This document shows positions 42,544-51,241 of a DNA stretch of 62,435 nucleotides, piece after piece. The stretch is from NCBI GenBank assembly GCA_017557625.1, contig JAFYYG010000068.1, forward strand, positions 1 through 62,435, written 5' to 3'. Numbering within the stretch: position 1 is the stretch's first letter; every line of letters begins with the position of its first letter. The notes under the pieces are model-generated. The model did not search any database and was not told the origin of the DNA. It saw only the letters and a program-made list of their open reading frames with translations. This stretch comes from Muribaculaceae bacterium (lineage in GTDB: Bacteria; Bacteroidota; Bacteroidia; Bacteroidales; Muribaculaceae). The position numbers and the translations under genes were made by a program.

Positions 42544-43128
42544 TTACCGCTTTGAGAGGAACTCTGTAAGCTTGGCGACGGCGCGGCCGCGGTGGCTGAT
42601 ACGGTTCTTCTGCTCTGGGGTCATTTCGCCGAATGCGCAGTCGGCCTCGTCGGGCTTAAAGATGGGGTCGTAGCCAAAGCCGCCTGCACCATGTCGCTCG
42701 GTGAGGATGTGACCCTCCACTTTGCCTTCAAACTGATGTGTCTCGCCATCCATGATGAGGACTATAGCAGTGCGGAAGCGTGCGGTGCGCTGCTCCATGG
42801 GCACTCCGTCGAGCAGGCGCAGCACCTTGTTCATGTTGCGCTCGCTGTCGTGCGCCACACCGCCATAACGTGCCGAGTGCACGCCTGGTTCGCCGTTCAA
42901 GGCATCAATCTCCAGTCCAGTGTCGTCACTGAAGCAGTCGTAGCCGTAGTGCTCCTTCACCCACTGCGCCTTTATCATGGCGTTGCCCTCGATGGTAGGC
43001 GCCGTCTCAGGGATGTCGTCGTTGCAGCCTATATCGGCGAGGCTCAAAACATTATACTTGCCAGCCATTATCTGGCGTAATTCACTGAGCTTGTGCTCAT
43101 TGTTGGTAGCGAATACTATATCTTTCAT
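42544..43128 (-). CDS. rdgB: Non-canonical purine NTP pyrophosphatase (RdgB/HAM1)
   Basis: A 194-residue protein of the Ham1/RdgB family: IVFATNNEHKLSELRQI at the N-terminus, FSDDTGLEIDALNGEPGVHS with the catalytic aspartates, GGFGYDPIF and a C-terminal ISHRGRA motif. It hydrolyses dITP, ITP and XTP to the monophosphates and so keeps deaminated purines out of DNA and RNA. Length is typical. Confidence 0.95.
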   Translation of the reverse strand: MKDIVFATNNEHKLSELRQIMAGKYNVLSLADIGCNDDIPETAPTIEGNAMIKAQWVKEHYGYDCFSDDTGLEIDALNGEPGVHSARYGGVAHDSERNMNKVLRLLDGVPMEQRTARFRTAIVLIMDGETHQFEGKVEGHILTERHGAGGFGYDPIFKPDEADCAFGEMTPEQKNRISHRGRAVAKLTEFLSKR

Positions 43129-43143
43129 AAGTTCATATTTTTT

Positions 43144-43188
43144 CTAGATATACTAGATTTTCTAGAAGTTCTAGATTATCTAGCAGAA
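43144..43188. repeat. Tandem 9-bp CTAG-phased repeat
   Basis: CTAG occurs at 43144, 43153, 43162, 43171 and 43180, exactly 9 bases apart, as degenerate units CTAGATATA, CTAGATTTT, CTAGAAGTT, CTAGATTAT and CTAGCAGAA, between rdgB and the acyltransferase gene. Confidence 0.85.
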
Positions 43189-43205
43189 ATGTCACTACTT
43201 AACAC

Positions 43206-44219
43206 TTAGTACTCCAGCGTCTCTTCTTTTTTCTTGCCGAGCATCCAGGGGGCGTAGTGGTGGATGAACCAGGCGAAGGGGTAGATGATGGCCATGACGA
43301 TGAATGGGGAGATAAACTTTATCCAGATGTGGTCGTCCATGACGCCAGTGTAGAAAGCGCGCTCAAGCATCACCTTGATAAATCCTATTGTGTGGTTCTG
43401 GAAAGCAAGATAAACGGTGCCGTTCATCACCACGAGCTGAATCACTCGGTTGCGTCCGTAACGGCCAGCGAGCCACTTGGCGAGGGCGATGTAGGTGGGG
43501 ATGACCATCACACCGCAAGCTATCTTGATGGCGTTCATGCTGTTCTTCTCCTCGATGTAGATACTGAATGCCATTATTACAAGCGAAATGATGCCCAAAG
43601 CAATAAGGATGGCGGTGCGCCGCGGCGTGGAGAACTCCACCTTTGCGATGTAGTTCTTGAAGCTGTTGCCAAAGGCGTAGAACGGCATATAGACCATCGC
43701 GTTCCACACGTGCCAGTAGTTCTCGAGCGGACAGTTGATAGCCGCCACCGAGAGCAATATGCTTGCCGGGAAGAGCCATTGCGAAGGCAGCCACCGCTGC
43801 ATGAAGTAATAGAGAATCTGCATCACTATCAGGCATGAGAGATACCAGAAGGTGCCTAACACGGTGTGCGGCTCGCCCTTGACGAAGTCAAGCAAAGGCT
43901 GCCACCACATTACGTCGGCATCGCCCAAACTCTTGCCAAAGAGCAGCCACAGAGCATAAAAGATGACAAAAAACGTGACGTAAGGCACGAGAATCTGCTT
44001 GCCGCGATGCTTGAAGAACTGCCAGAAAGTGCTGTATTTGCCAATGTTAAAGAGGAATCCCGAAATGCAAAAGAAGAGCGGGATGCGCAAGTTGATGATA
44101 ATCTTGCCATCCATGATTGGCGTTTGCGGAGGCGTATGAAACAGTATCACAAGAAAGATACTGAAAAACCTCACATAGTCAAGCCAGGGAAGTCGCTCCT
44201 TCTTTAATGCATAATTCAT
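43206..44219 (-). CDS. Acyltransferase 3 family membrane protein
   Basis: About 337 residues from MNYALKKERLPW (three more codons are in frame upstream). It has the family start WLDYVRFFSIFLVILFHTPP, with the catalytic-type His in the first membrane helix, and about ten hydrophobic helices in all. Members acylate exported sugars or lipids using cytosolic acyl donors. The acceptor is not predictable. It is on the same strand as leuS with a short gap, but co-transcription is unproven. Confidence 0.88.
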   Translation of the reverse strand: MNYALKKERLPWLDYVRFFSIFLVILFHTPPQTPIMDGKIIINLRIPLFFCISGFLFNIGKYSTFWQFFKHRGKQILVPYVTFFVIFYALWLLFGKSLGDADVMWWQPLLDFVKGEPHTVLGTFWYLSCLIVMQILYYFMQRWLPSQWLFPASILLSVAAINCPLENYWHVWNAMVYMPFYAFGNSFKNYIAKVEFSTPRRTAILIALGIISLVIMAFSIYIEEKNSMNAIKIACGVMVIPTYIALAKWLAGRYGRNRVIQLVVMNGTVYLAFQNHTIGFIKVMLERAFYTGVMDDHIWIKFISPFIVMAIIYPFAWFIHHYAPWMLGKKKEETLEY

Positions 44220-44294
44220 AATGCACAATGCACAATTTTTAATTGAGTCCCCGAACTTCGATCCTCGATTCCCGATCCACGCGCCGAAGGCTCA
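44207..44294. other. Short low-complexity intergenic words between the acyltransferase gene and leuS
   Basis: The spacer holds variants of TAATGCATAATTCATAATGC and ACAATGCACAATT. Closely similar words follow the ABC exporter gene at 61680-61712, so this is a dispersed intergenic sequence type of this genome. Confidence 0.4.
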
Positions 44295-47066
44295 TCACAC
44301 TACCACATTAACAATCTTGTTGGGCACTACGATGACCTTTTTGGGCTGCTTGCCGTCGAGCCAGCGAGCTGCGCCTTCATGGGTGAGGGCAATCTTCTGT
44401 ACCTCGTCGCCTGGCGTGCCGTCGGGAACCTCGATGTTGAAACGTGGTTTGCCATTGAAGAGTACTGTATATTTCACCATGCTCTCTTTAAGGTATTCCT
44501 CATTCCACTCGGGCCACTTGGCATTACACACGGTGCCCTGCTCACCAAGCTGATGCCAGAGTTCCTCGGCGATGTGCGGAGCGAACGGCGCTAGCAGCAC
44601 GATAAAGTCACGATACACACTCTTGGACTTGCATTTCATTTCCTTAAGCTCATTAGAGCAAATCATGAACGCCGCCACGCTGGTGTTGTAGGAGAACACC
44701 TCAATATCTTGCGACACCTTCTTGATGAGGGTGTGAATCGACTTGAGAGCCGCAGCACTGGGTTTCTCATCAACGAGTTGCATGGTGTCGCCGTCGAAGA
44801 AGAGTCCCCACAGACGCTTAAGGAACTTGCTCACACCGCTAATGCCGTGAATATCCCAGGGCTTGCTCTGCTCGATGGGGCCGAGGAACATCTCGTTGAG
44901 ACGCAAAGTGTCGGCTCCATAACGCTCCACTATATCGTCGGGGTTCACCACATTGAACATAGACTTCGACATCTTCTCGATTGCCCAACCACAGATGTAC
45001 TTGCCGTCCTCGAGGACAAACTCGGCATCGGCAAACTCAGGTCTCCATGCTTTGAAATCATCAATGTTGAGCACGTCGTCATAAACGAGCTTGATATCAA
45101 CATGGATAGGAGTCACATCATAGTCCTTCTTGAGGTTGAATGACACAAATTTCTTGGTATTCTTGATGCGGTAAACGAAATTGGAACGGCCCTGGATCAT
45201 GCCCTGGTTTACAAGTTTCAGGAACGGCTCAGACTCACACACATAGCCGTAGTCATAGAGGAACTTATTCCAGAAACGGCTGTAAATCAAGTGGCCTGTG
45301 GCATGCTCGGTGCCACCAACATAGAGGTCAACCTGACGCCAGTATTCGTCGGCCTTTTTGCTCACTAGAGCCTCGTCGTTGTGAGGATCCATATAGCGCA
45401 GATAATAGGCACTTGAACCGGCGAAGCCAGGCATGGTGTTCAGCTCCAACGGCCGTCCGTTGCTTGCCACCCAGTTTTTGGCGCGACCCAATGGAGGTTC
45501 ACCAGTCTCTGTAGGCAAGAACTTGTCAACCTCGGGCAGCTGCAATGGCAGTTCGCTCTCGTCAAGAGGCTGTGGCTGACCGTCCTCGTCGTAATAGATT
45601 GGGAACGGCTCGCCCCAGTAGCGCTGACGGCTGAAGATGGCGTCGCGCAGGCGATAGTTCACCTTCACCTTGCCGATTCCTGCCTCTTCGATATATTCTT
45701 TAGTCTTTGCGATAGCGTCCTTCACCTGCAGACCGTTGAGCTGCAGACGCTCGTTGCTGGAGTTCATCATAATGCCGTCTTTGGCATCGAAGCTCTCCTC
45801 GCTGATGTCGGCACCCTCAATCAATGGTATGATAGGCAAGTCGAAATGTTTAGCGAAGGCATAGTCGCGGCTGTCGTGCGCGGGCACCGCCATTATGGCG
45901 CCGGTGCCGTAGCCAGCCAGCACATAGTCGCTGATGTAGATGGGTATCTCCTTGCCAGTGACAGGGTTGACGGCATAGCTGCCGCTGAACACACCGCTCA
46001 CCTTCTTCTCGATAAGGCGCTCGCGCTCGGTCTTGTGCTTCACCTCGTTGAGGTAGGCGTCAACAGCCTCGCGCTGCTCTGGTGTAACCACCTGATCCAC
46101 ATATTCGCTCTCAGGAGCCAGCACCATGAATGTCACGCCAAAGATAGTGTCGGCGCGGGTAGTAAAGATAAGCAGTTGCTCGTCGCTGCCCACGATGGGG
46201 AAGAGCATCTCGGCACCCTCGCTGTAGCCTATCCAGTTCTTCTGAGTCTCCTTAATAGACTCGCTCCACTCTATGGTGTCGAGGTCACACAGCAAACGAC
46301 CAGCGTAGGCGCTCACGCGCAGACACCACTGACGCATCACCTTCTGCTCAACGGGATGCCCACCACGAATAGAAAGTCCCTCGCTCACCTCGTCGTTGGC
46401 AAGCACGGTACCCAACTCCGGGCACCAGTTCACCATTGTGTTGCCAAGGTAGGCGATGCGGAAGTTCATAAGCATCTGGCTTTTCTCGGCATCGGTCATG
46501 GCGTTCCACTCATCGGCAGTGAACTCCACCTTAGCATTAGTGTGGGCATTGCAGCCCTCACTACCGTTTTTCTTGAAATATTCTTCAAGTTCTGTGATGG
46601 GACGCGCCTTGTCGAGAGCTGTGTTATAGTAGCTTTTGAACATCTGGAGGAATGCCCACTGCGTCCACTTATAATAGCCAGGTTCGCAAGTTCTTACCTC
46701 ACGATCCCAGTCAAAGCTGAAACCTATTTTGTCGAGCTGCTCACGGTAGCGAGCAATGTTCTCGTTGGTGGTTACCTCAGGATGCTGGCCAGTTTGGATG
46801 GCATACTGCTCGGCAGGCAGACCATATGCGTCATAACCCATGGGGTGCAGCACGTTAAAGCCCTTGTGACGCTTGTAGCGGGCATAGATGTCGCTGGCGA
46901 TGTAGCCCAACGGATGCCCTACATGCAGACCCGCGCCACTGGGATAAGGAAACATGTCGAGAACATAGAACTTAGGCTTGCTATCGTCGATATCAACCTT
47001 ATAGACGTTGTTTTCCTTCCAATACTGTTGCCACTTTTTCTCAATTTCGTTAAAATTGTATTCCAT
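44295..47066 (-). CDS. leuS: Leucyl-tRNA synthetase
   Basis: A 923-residue class I aminoacyl-tRNA synthetase that charges tRNA-Leu. The HIGH element appears as LHVGHPLGY near the N-terminus ([13 protein letters not shown]), the KMSKS element as [13 protein letters not shown] late in the sequence, with the CP1 editing domain between ([33 protein letters not shown]). Length is slightly over the usual 860 because of insertions, as is common in Bacteroidetes. Essential core gene with its own promoter. Confidence 0.97.
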   Translation of the reverse strand: MEYNFNEIEKKWQQYWKENNVYKVDIDDSKPKFYVLDMFPYPSGAGLHVGHPLGYIASDIYARYKRHKGFNVLHPMGYDAYGLPAEQYAIQTGQHPEVTTNENIARYREQLDKIGFSFDWDREVRTCEPGYYKWTQWAFLQMFKSYYNTALDKARPITELEEYFKKNGSEGCNAHTNAKVEFTADEWNAMTDAEKSQMLMNFRIAYLGNTMVNWCPELGTVLANDEVSEGLSIRGGHPVEQKVMRQWCLRVSAYAGRLLCDLDTIEWSESIKETQKNWIGYSEGAEMLFPIVGSDEQLLIFTTRADTIFGVTFMVLAPESEYVDQVVTPEQREAVDAYLNEVKHKTERERLIEKKVSGVFSGSYAVNPVTGKEIPIYISDYVLAGYGTGAIMAVPAHDSRDYAFAKHFDLPIIPLIEGADISEESFDAKDGIMMNSSNERLQLNGLQVKDAIAKTKEYIEEAGIGKVKVNYRLRDAIFSRQRYWGEPFPIYYDEDGQPQPLDESELPLQLPEVDKFLPTETGEPPLGRAKNWVASNGRPLELNTMPGFAGSSAYYLRYMDPHNDEALVSKKADEYWRQVDLYVGGTEHATGHLIYSRFWNKFLYDYGYVCESEPFLKLVNQGMIQGRSNFVYRIKNTKKFVSFNLKKDYDVTPIHVDIKLVYDDVLNIDDFKAWRPEFADAEFVLEDGKYICGWAIEKMSKSMFNVVNPDDIVERYGADTLRLNEMFLGPIEQSKPWDIHGISGVSKFLKRLWGLFFDGDTMQLVDEKPSAAALKSIHTLIKKVSQDIEVFSYNTSVAAFMICSNELKEMKCKSKSVYRDFIVLLAPFAPHIAEELWHQLGEQGTVCNAKWPEWNEEYLKESMVKYTVLFNGKPRFNIEVPDGTPGDEVQKIALTHEGAARWLDGKQPKKVIVVPNKIVNVVV

Positions 47067-47115
47067 ATTACCTATTGAGTTGTATAATTATATTATTTCT
47101 TTTTAATTCAAGGTG

Positions 47116-47146
47116 CAAAGATAGTGCAAGCCGAGTGAAATACAAA
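47116..47146 (-). promoter_or_regulatory. leuS promoter (TTTG-N19-TATCTTTG on the minus strand)
   Basis: On the plus strand CAAAGATA at 47116-47123 and CAAA at 47143-47146; read on the minus strand this is TTTG, 19 bases, TATCTTTG, about 50 bases before the leuS ATG. Confidence 0.7.
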
Positions 47147-47617
47147 ATCAAATAACATAGTTTTTTGATTTTTATTGCCGAGGCGCAGCCTATCTAAGGC
47201 GATAGCCAACGATAGTAAATAGTTGTCAGTTATCAGTTGCCATTTTTTTGAAAAAGGGAATGGCAATTACCATAAGACTGAACAGGTAACAGATTGAAAG
47301 TGCAGACCAAGGCTGATGGGACAAAAGTGGGACACTATTAGATAAAAAATTTTTTGAGTGATAATCAGTTGTTACATCTCTCATTTTTTTCAATGTTTTA
47401 AGTATTTAGACACAATAAATTTATTTTTATTAGTATCTGGGACAGTTTTGACGAAGTTGCAATCTATAATCATTTTGCCAATCTTTTGACATGTGACACA
47501 CATACATCCACCAATTACAAATTTAGTGGAAACCGTGAGGGAGTAAAAATATTAAAATACTGTGTAAAAGAAACTGTCGATTGTTGGCTTTAACCTGCAA
47601 TTGAAGCAATATTTAAT
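47147..47617. other. AT-rich stretch without a recognisable gene
   Basis: No start-to-stop frame of convincing length. A plus-strand frame from about 47420 to TAA near 47595 (IWDSFDEVAIYNHFANLL) is open but has no ATG, and no homology is recognised; it could be a decayed gene end. The words GTGGGACA and CTGGGACA occur here. Confidence 0.35.
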
Positions 47618-48113
47618 CTCACAAAAATGCGATTAAGCGAGACAAAGCTGAGCTAGCTCAATGCCTTGCGAGCGTGAGCATTTTATATAAAGCTGCGAGC
47701 AGAGCTCGTCACAAAGCCTGCTTACGCAGGATTTTTTTACTATGATTCTTGAAGGTCTCTTAATAATATCGCGCTTGCGCGGCTTTGCGACACCGATAGG
47801 TGCAACTTTGCGAGAGGACAAACACAGCAAAACTGCACAATTATTATCTCACAAAGTTGCGAGCAGAGCTCGTCACAAAGCCTGCTTACGCAGGAATTCT
47901 CTTCTGAGTAACAAAAAAACACCGCGCTTGCGCGGCTTTGTGACACCGATAGGTGCAACTTTGCGAGAGGACAAACACAGCAATTCTGAACAAATTTAAT
48001 CTCACAAAAATGCGATTAAGCAAGAGAAAACTAAGCTTGCTTAATGTTTTCCGAGCGTGAACATTTTATATAAAGTCACGAGCAGAGCTCGTCACAAAGC
48101 CTGCTTTCGCAGG
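47618..48113. repeat. Structured repeat array left of the GxxExxY gene (A, B and C arms)
   Basis: Constant arms recur. A arms (47691-47730, 47848-47894, 48074-48113) carry GAGCAGAGCTCGTCACAAAG then CCTGC-TTAC-GCAGG. B arms (47770-47817, 47921-47970) carry CCGCG-CTTG-CGCGG then ACC-GATA-GGT and GCAACTTTGCGAG. B reversed aligns with A (CTCgCAAAGTTGC and GTCgCAAAGCC blocks), so each B, 30-base spacer and A unit is an imperfect palindrome. C segments (47618-47690, 48001-48074) carry a further hairpin. Confidence 0.85.
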
Positions 48114-48155
48114 AATATTTTTCTGTTCACCTTGATATTCTTCACTCGTTTATTC

Positions 48156-48186
48156 TTTGCTAAATGAATTAGAATTACTAACTTTG
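48156..48186 (+). promoter_or_regulatory. Promoter of the GxxExxY gene (TTTG-N19-TAACTTTG)
   Basis: TTTG (48156-48159), 19 bases, TAACTTTG (48179-48186), then ATG at 48205. A textbook Bacteroidetes arrangement, showing that the gene inside the repeat array has its own promoter. Confidence 0.75.
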
Positions 48187-48204
48187 CAAAAAACAATAAA
48201 TAAT

Positions 48205-48669
48205 ATGAATGATTTTATAGATGATAAAATAAGACTTAGCCTTTATTATAAAATAAGAGAAGCAGCAATAACTGTTGAGAAACAATTAGGCCCATACTTA
48301 ATCGAAAAATTTTACGAGAAAGCCTTAATTTTCGAATTGCAATCCAGAGGTATTAATGTTGAAAGCCAAGTGGAAATACCAACATTTTATAAAGAACAAC
48401 CTTTGGGATTAAATCTTATCGCAGATTTGGTGGTTGAGGATAAGGTGATTATCGAACTTAAAGCAACTCCAAGAATTGAAAAAGCACACATCAGACAAAT
48501 TCTTACATATATGAAATTGATGCGCAAACATTATGGTCTGATTTTAAACTTTGGCGTTTCTTATATGACCCAATATGGCATCAAATCTTTTATTTTGTCT
48601 GATTTTGATGAAATTGTCAATTCCAATGTCAACACAGAAGATAATATTGGATTAATTGCTTTTTCTTGA
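48205..48669 (+). CDS. GxxExxY-family protein (PD-(D/E)XK-like fold)
   Basis: About 154 residues from ATG 48205 (MNDFIDDKIRLSLYYKIREA); an upstream ATG at 48157 precedes the promoter -7 box and is rejected. The family motif appears in LGPYLIEKFYEKALIFEL, and the core NLIADLVVEDKVIIELKA has the Asp...Glu-x-Lys order of PD-(D/E)XK nucleases. GxxExxY proteins are widespread in Bacteroidetes and of unproven function. The gene lies exactly between an A arm (48074-48113) and a B arm (48685-48734) of the structured repeat. Confidence 0.85.
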   Translation: MNDFIDDKIRLSLYYKIREAAITVEKQLGPYLIEKFYEKALIFELQSRGINVESQVEIPTFYKEQPLGLNLIADLVVEDKVIIELKATPRIEKAHIRQILTYMKLMRKHYGLILNFGVSYMTQYGIKSFILSDFDEIVNSNVNTEDNIGLIAFS

Positions 48670-48684
48670 ACGTCTCATAAAAAT

Positions 48685-48800
48685 ACCGCGCTTGCGCGGC
48701 TTTGCGACACCGGCAGGTGCAACTTTGCGAGAGGACAAACACAACCAAACTGTAAATTATAATCTCACAAAGCTGCAATCGGAGCTCGTCACAAAGTCTT
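48685..48800. repeat. Structured repeat right of the GxxExxY gene (B arm and decayed A arm)
   Basis: The B arm at 48685-48734 is intact, with loop change ACC-GGCA-GGT. After a 29-base spacer comes an A arm (48764-48800) that keeps CTCACAAAG and GGAGCTCGTCACAAAG but has lost the terminal CCTGC/GCAGG hairpin. Confidence 0.8.
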
Positions 48801-48870
48801 GTCCAACATGAATTTTTGAATAATTATTAAAATTCATTTATAAAAATACCGCAATTTTATGAGAATGTAG

Positions 48871-48878
48871 TATCTTTG
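48871..48878 (+). promoter_or_regulatory. -7 box of the alpha/beta hydrolase gene
   Basis: TATCTTTG, 38 bases before the ATG at 48917. Confidence 0.55.
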
Positions 48879-48916
48879 TGGCCTAAATATGACTTTAATC
48901 TTTAAATAACAATATT

Positions 48917-49867
48917 ATGAAAAACATTTTTAAGAAAATCTTATTGACGTTAGTGGGTATTATTGTCGCTATCGTCATCTTTGGCGGAGCTTTCTGGCTG
49001 ATTGACGGGCGCTCACCGCAGGCATTCATCATTAGTCATTCATTAACCAAGAGAACCATGGAAGACTACGAGAAAGGTAAGGGAGATAAGACTGACAAGA
49101 GCACTGTGGATATTCCCGCCGGAGTAGAGTTCCCGCGAGAAATGCGCCAGTACCGGGTAGGCAATATGCAGGTGTTTCACATGGAAGCTGAAGATGACAG
49201 CAAACCTATCGTTCTCTACATCCATGGCGGCGCATATCTTAACAACTTCGAAAAACTGCATTGGAAGGCTATGGCAGAGTGGGCCAAGTCCACAGGCTGC
49301 GGCATTGTGGCACCTAACTATCCGCTGCTTTACTGCTATACCGCCAGCGATGCCCATCCGCTGATGATGCAGCTATATCAGCAGCTTATCAAGCAATATT
49401 CCGCCAAACGCATCATCATCATGGGCGACTCGGCTGGTGGCGGCTTCACGCTCGCCTTAGCGCAGGAGATACGTAACGACTCCATCGACCTGCCCAGTCA
49501 TCTGGTGCTCATCTCGCCCTGGGTAGATGTGCTTGGAGGTGATGACGCGTTGCAAGAAAACGACACTTTCCTCGATGCTGAAGTGTTAAGGAAAGTAGGT
49601 GCCGACTGGGCTGGCGACATTGACCCACGCGACCCTATGATTTCACCACTTTACGGCGACATGCAGGGACTGCCACCCACCGACCTGTTCACTGGCACAT
49701 GGGAAATTTTCTACACTGATATCGTCAAGACTCACGACAAGATGAAGGCAGCCGGAGTGGATGCAAAGCTGCATGTGGCAAAGAAGTTAGGACACGTCTA
49801 TCCCCTGTGGCCATGTCCTGAAGGCAGCAAAGCGCGCAAAGAAATAGCGGAGATTATCAAAAATTAA
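48917..49867 (+). CDS. Membrane-anchored alpha/beta hydrolase (HSL / acetyl-hydrolase type)
   Basis: A 316-residue protein with an N-terminal anchor or signal (ILLTLVGIIVAIVIFGGAFW). The hormone-sensitive-lipase-type oxyanion motif is YIHGGAYL and the nucleophile elbow is MGDSAGGG; the aspartate and His of the triad lie late (the region KKLGHVYPLWP supplies the His). It should hydrolyse short-chain esters on the periplasmic side. The substrate is not known. Confidence 0.85.
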   Translation: MKNIFKKILLTLVGIIVAIVIFGGAFWLIDGRSPQAFIISHSLTKRTMEDYEKGKGDKTDKSTVDIPAGVEFPREMRQYRVGNMQVFHMEAEDDSKPIVLYIHGGAYLNNFEKLHWKAMAEWAKSTGCGIVAPNYPLLYCYTASDAHPLMMQLYQQLIKQYSAKRIIIMGDSAGGGFTLALAQEIRNDSIDLPSHLVLISPWVDVLGGDDALQENDTFLDAEVLRKVGADWAGDIDPRDPMISPLYGDMQGLPPTDLFTGTWEIFYTDIVKTHDKMKAAGVDAKLHVAKKLGHVYPLWPCPEGSKARKEIAEIIKN

Positions 49868-49868
49868 T

Positions 49869-49899
49869 TTTGTATTCCTCTCGATTTAAGCTATCTTTG
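49869..49899 (+). promoter_or_regulatory. Promoter of the dockerin esterase gene (TTTG-N19-TATCTTTG)
   Basis: TTTG at 49869-49872 and TATCTTTG at 49892-49899 with a 19-base spacer, 20 bases before the ATG at 49920. Confidence 0.7.
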
Positions 49900-49919
49900 T
49901 CACAAAATATGAATCAATT

Positions 49920-50855
49920 ATGACAAAGATTATCAACACCTTACTATATTTAATAGTGTTACTGATGATAGTTTCGACCGATGTTATGGCGCAGACTGAC
50001 AAGGTTGACTATTACGCAGCTGGCTATTATGAGTATGGTGGCATAACTCTGCCTTACCGTGAGTTGGATTTACATCAGAACAAGGACGGCAAGTCGATTT
50101 TAGTAATACAACTGCATGGCGGTACGGCGCGTGGCGATGACAATGAGGCGCAACTCGCCGCTTCGGCGGTAGATAGCGTGGAGATTTATCTGAACACGCA
50201 TGGCATAAAGTCCATTTTTCTGCTGCCTCAGTGTGGCGTTGATCGTGTGTGGAACGAGAATGCCAACAACTATGACATCACTATGACTATGGTACTTGAG
50301 CACTGGATTCATGACTTTATTACAAATCACCCCAACGTTGATGTCACGCGCGTATATATAACTGGCTATTCGGCTGGAGGCAGCGGTTCGTGGCGTATGA
50401 TAAACGACTATCAGTCAATGTTTGCCGCAGCATGCATCGCCGCCGCCAATCCCGTTATGGTCACCGCCGAGAATTGCAAAAACACTCCTGTCTATGCCAT
50501 AGCCGGTAGTGAAGACAGGATTATGAACGCCACAAGAATAGAGAATTTCGTCAATCAGATGGTAGCACTTGGCGGCGATGCACTATTCGACTTGCTAGAA
50601 GGCAAAGACCACTTTGGCACCTGCGACACGGCATTCACCAACGAACGCCTCGATTGGATATTTACCCATCGCTGCAGCATTACAGGCGATGTGAATTGCG
50701 ACGGTGCTGTCACATCTGCCGACGTTACAGCCATCTATGACTATATGCTAAGCGGCATAACCACCTATCTTGCCACCAGTGATGTCAATAACGACGGCAC
50801 AGTAACCTCCAGCGACATCACTGCAATATACAACATCCTCTTAGGCGTAGAATAA
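49920..50855 (+). CDS. Secreted alpha/beta hydrolase (esterase/peptidase type) with C-terminal type I dockerin
   Basis: A 311-residue protein with a signal peptide (LLYLIVLLMIVSTDVMAQ). The hydrolase part has the oxyanion segment VIQLHGGTARGDD and the elbow ITGYSAGGSGSWRM, with the late LEGKDHFGT supplying the His, like PHB-depolymerase or prolyl-oligopeptidase-type esterases. The C-terminus is a two-repeat type I dockerin (GDVNCDGAVTSADVTAIYDY; SDVNNDGTVTSSDITAIYNI) with Ca-binding D-x-N-x-D-G loops. No cohesin gene is seen in the window, so the partner is unknown. Confidence 0.85.
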   Translation: MTKIINTLLYLIVLLMIVSTDVMAQTDKVDYYAAGYYEYGGITLPYRELDLHQNKDGKSILVIQLHGGTARGDDNEAQLAASAVDSVEIYLNTHGIKSIFLLPQCGVDRVWNENANNYDITMTMVLEHWIHDFITNHPNVDVTRVYITGYSAGGSGSWRMINDYQSMFAAACIAAANPVMVTAENCKNTPVYAIAGSEDRIMNATRIENFVNQMVALGGDALFDLLEGKDHFGTCDTAFTNERLDWIFTHRCSITGDVNCDGAVTSADVTAIYDYMLSGITTYLATSDVNNDGTVTSSDITAIYNILLGVE

Positions 50856-50901
50856 TTCAGAACTTTTGCTCTAACTCATTGTTTTTAGCTCTTAATTACC
50901 T

Positions 50902-50927
50902 ACGAAACACCAAAAACATCGTTTCGT
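50902..50927. repeat. ACGAAAC/GTTTCGT hairpin, copy 1
   Basis: ACGAAAC (50902-50908) pairs with GTTTCGT (50921-50927), followed by GGACG. A related hairpin with TTTCGTGGACG lies at 54478-54510. It may terminate the dockerin esterase transcript. Confidence 0.5.
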
Positions 50928-51001
50928 GGACGTTTTAAAGCCTCACTAAGATGGCCAAAACAGCATTTTCCCAATTTTACCACAATTGTAGCAAATCTAA
51001 T

Positions 51002-51175
51002 CTCACAAAGTTGCGAGCGGAGCTCGTCACAAAGCTTGCTTGCGCAGGATTCATAACCATTAAACGAAAAACACACCGCGCTTGCGCGGCTTTGCGACAC
51101 CGGCAGGTGCAACTTTGCGAGAGGATAAACTCAGCATTACTGCACAATTTTTTAATCTCACAAAGCTGTGAGCGA
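51002..51175. repeat. Gene-less copy of the structured repeat (A arm, short spacer, B arm, truncated A arm)
   Basis: A arm 51002-51048 (GAGC-GGA-GCTC loop variant), 26-base spacer, B arm 51075-51124, about 32-base conserved spacer, then a truncated A arm 51157-51175. The same arms frame the GxxExxY gene at 48 kb; here no gene is present. The rest of 50856-51241 is this repeat, a hairpin and a terminator. Confidence 0.82.
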
Positions 51176-51194
51176 CAAAAAATCACTATAAATG

Positions 51195-51234
51195 AAAAGC
51201 CCCAAAAAACTATTCAGAGTTTATTGAGGCTTTT
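51195..51234. terminator. Bidirectional terminator between the two dockerin genes
   Basis: AAAAGCCCCAA (51195-51205) pairs with TTGAGGCTTTT (51224-51234) with one mismatch; flanking A and T runs allow function on both strands. Confidence 0.75.
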
Positions 51235-51241
51235 GTTCATA

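Noticed and set aside
45846-47078. 410-codon open frame on the plus strand opposite leuS
   Set aside because: It is an antisense shadow of a strongly conserved synthetase; its protein has no recognisable features and there is no promoter.
47420-47595. Open frame without ATG in the gap left of the repeat array
   Set aside because: No start codon, no family recognised, and only about 60 codons; possible gene debris but not supportable as a gene.
47770-48113. Possible integron attC sites
   Set aside because: The cassette-like layout is suggestive, but the arms do not match the RYYYAAC/GTTRRRY core and no integron integrase is seen.
47618-48800. Possible CRISPR array
   Set aside because: The repeats are long, alternating inverted arms with inserts of very different length, one of them a gene; no cas genes are present.
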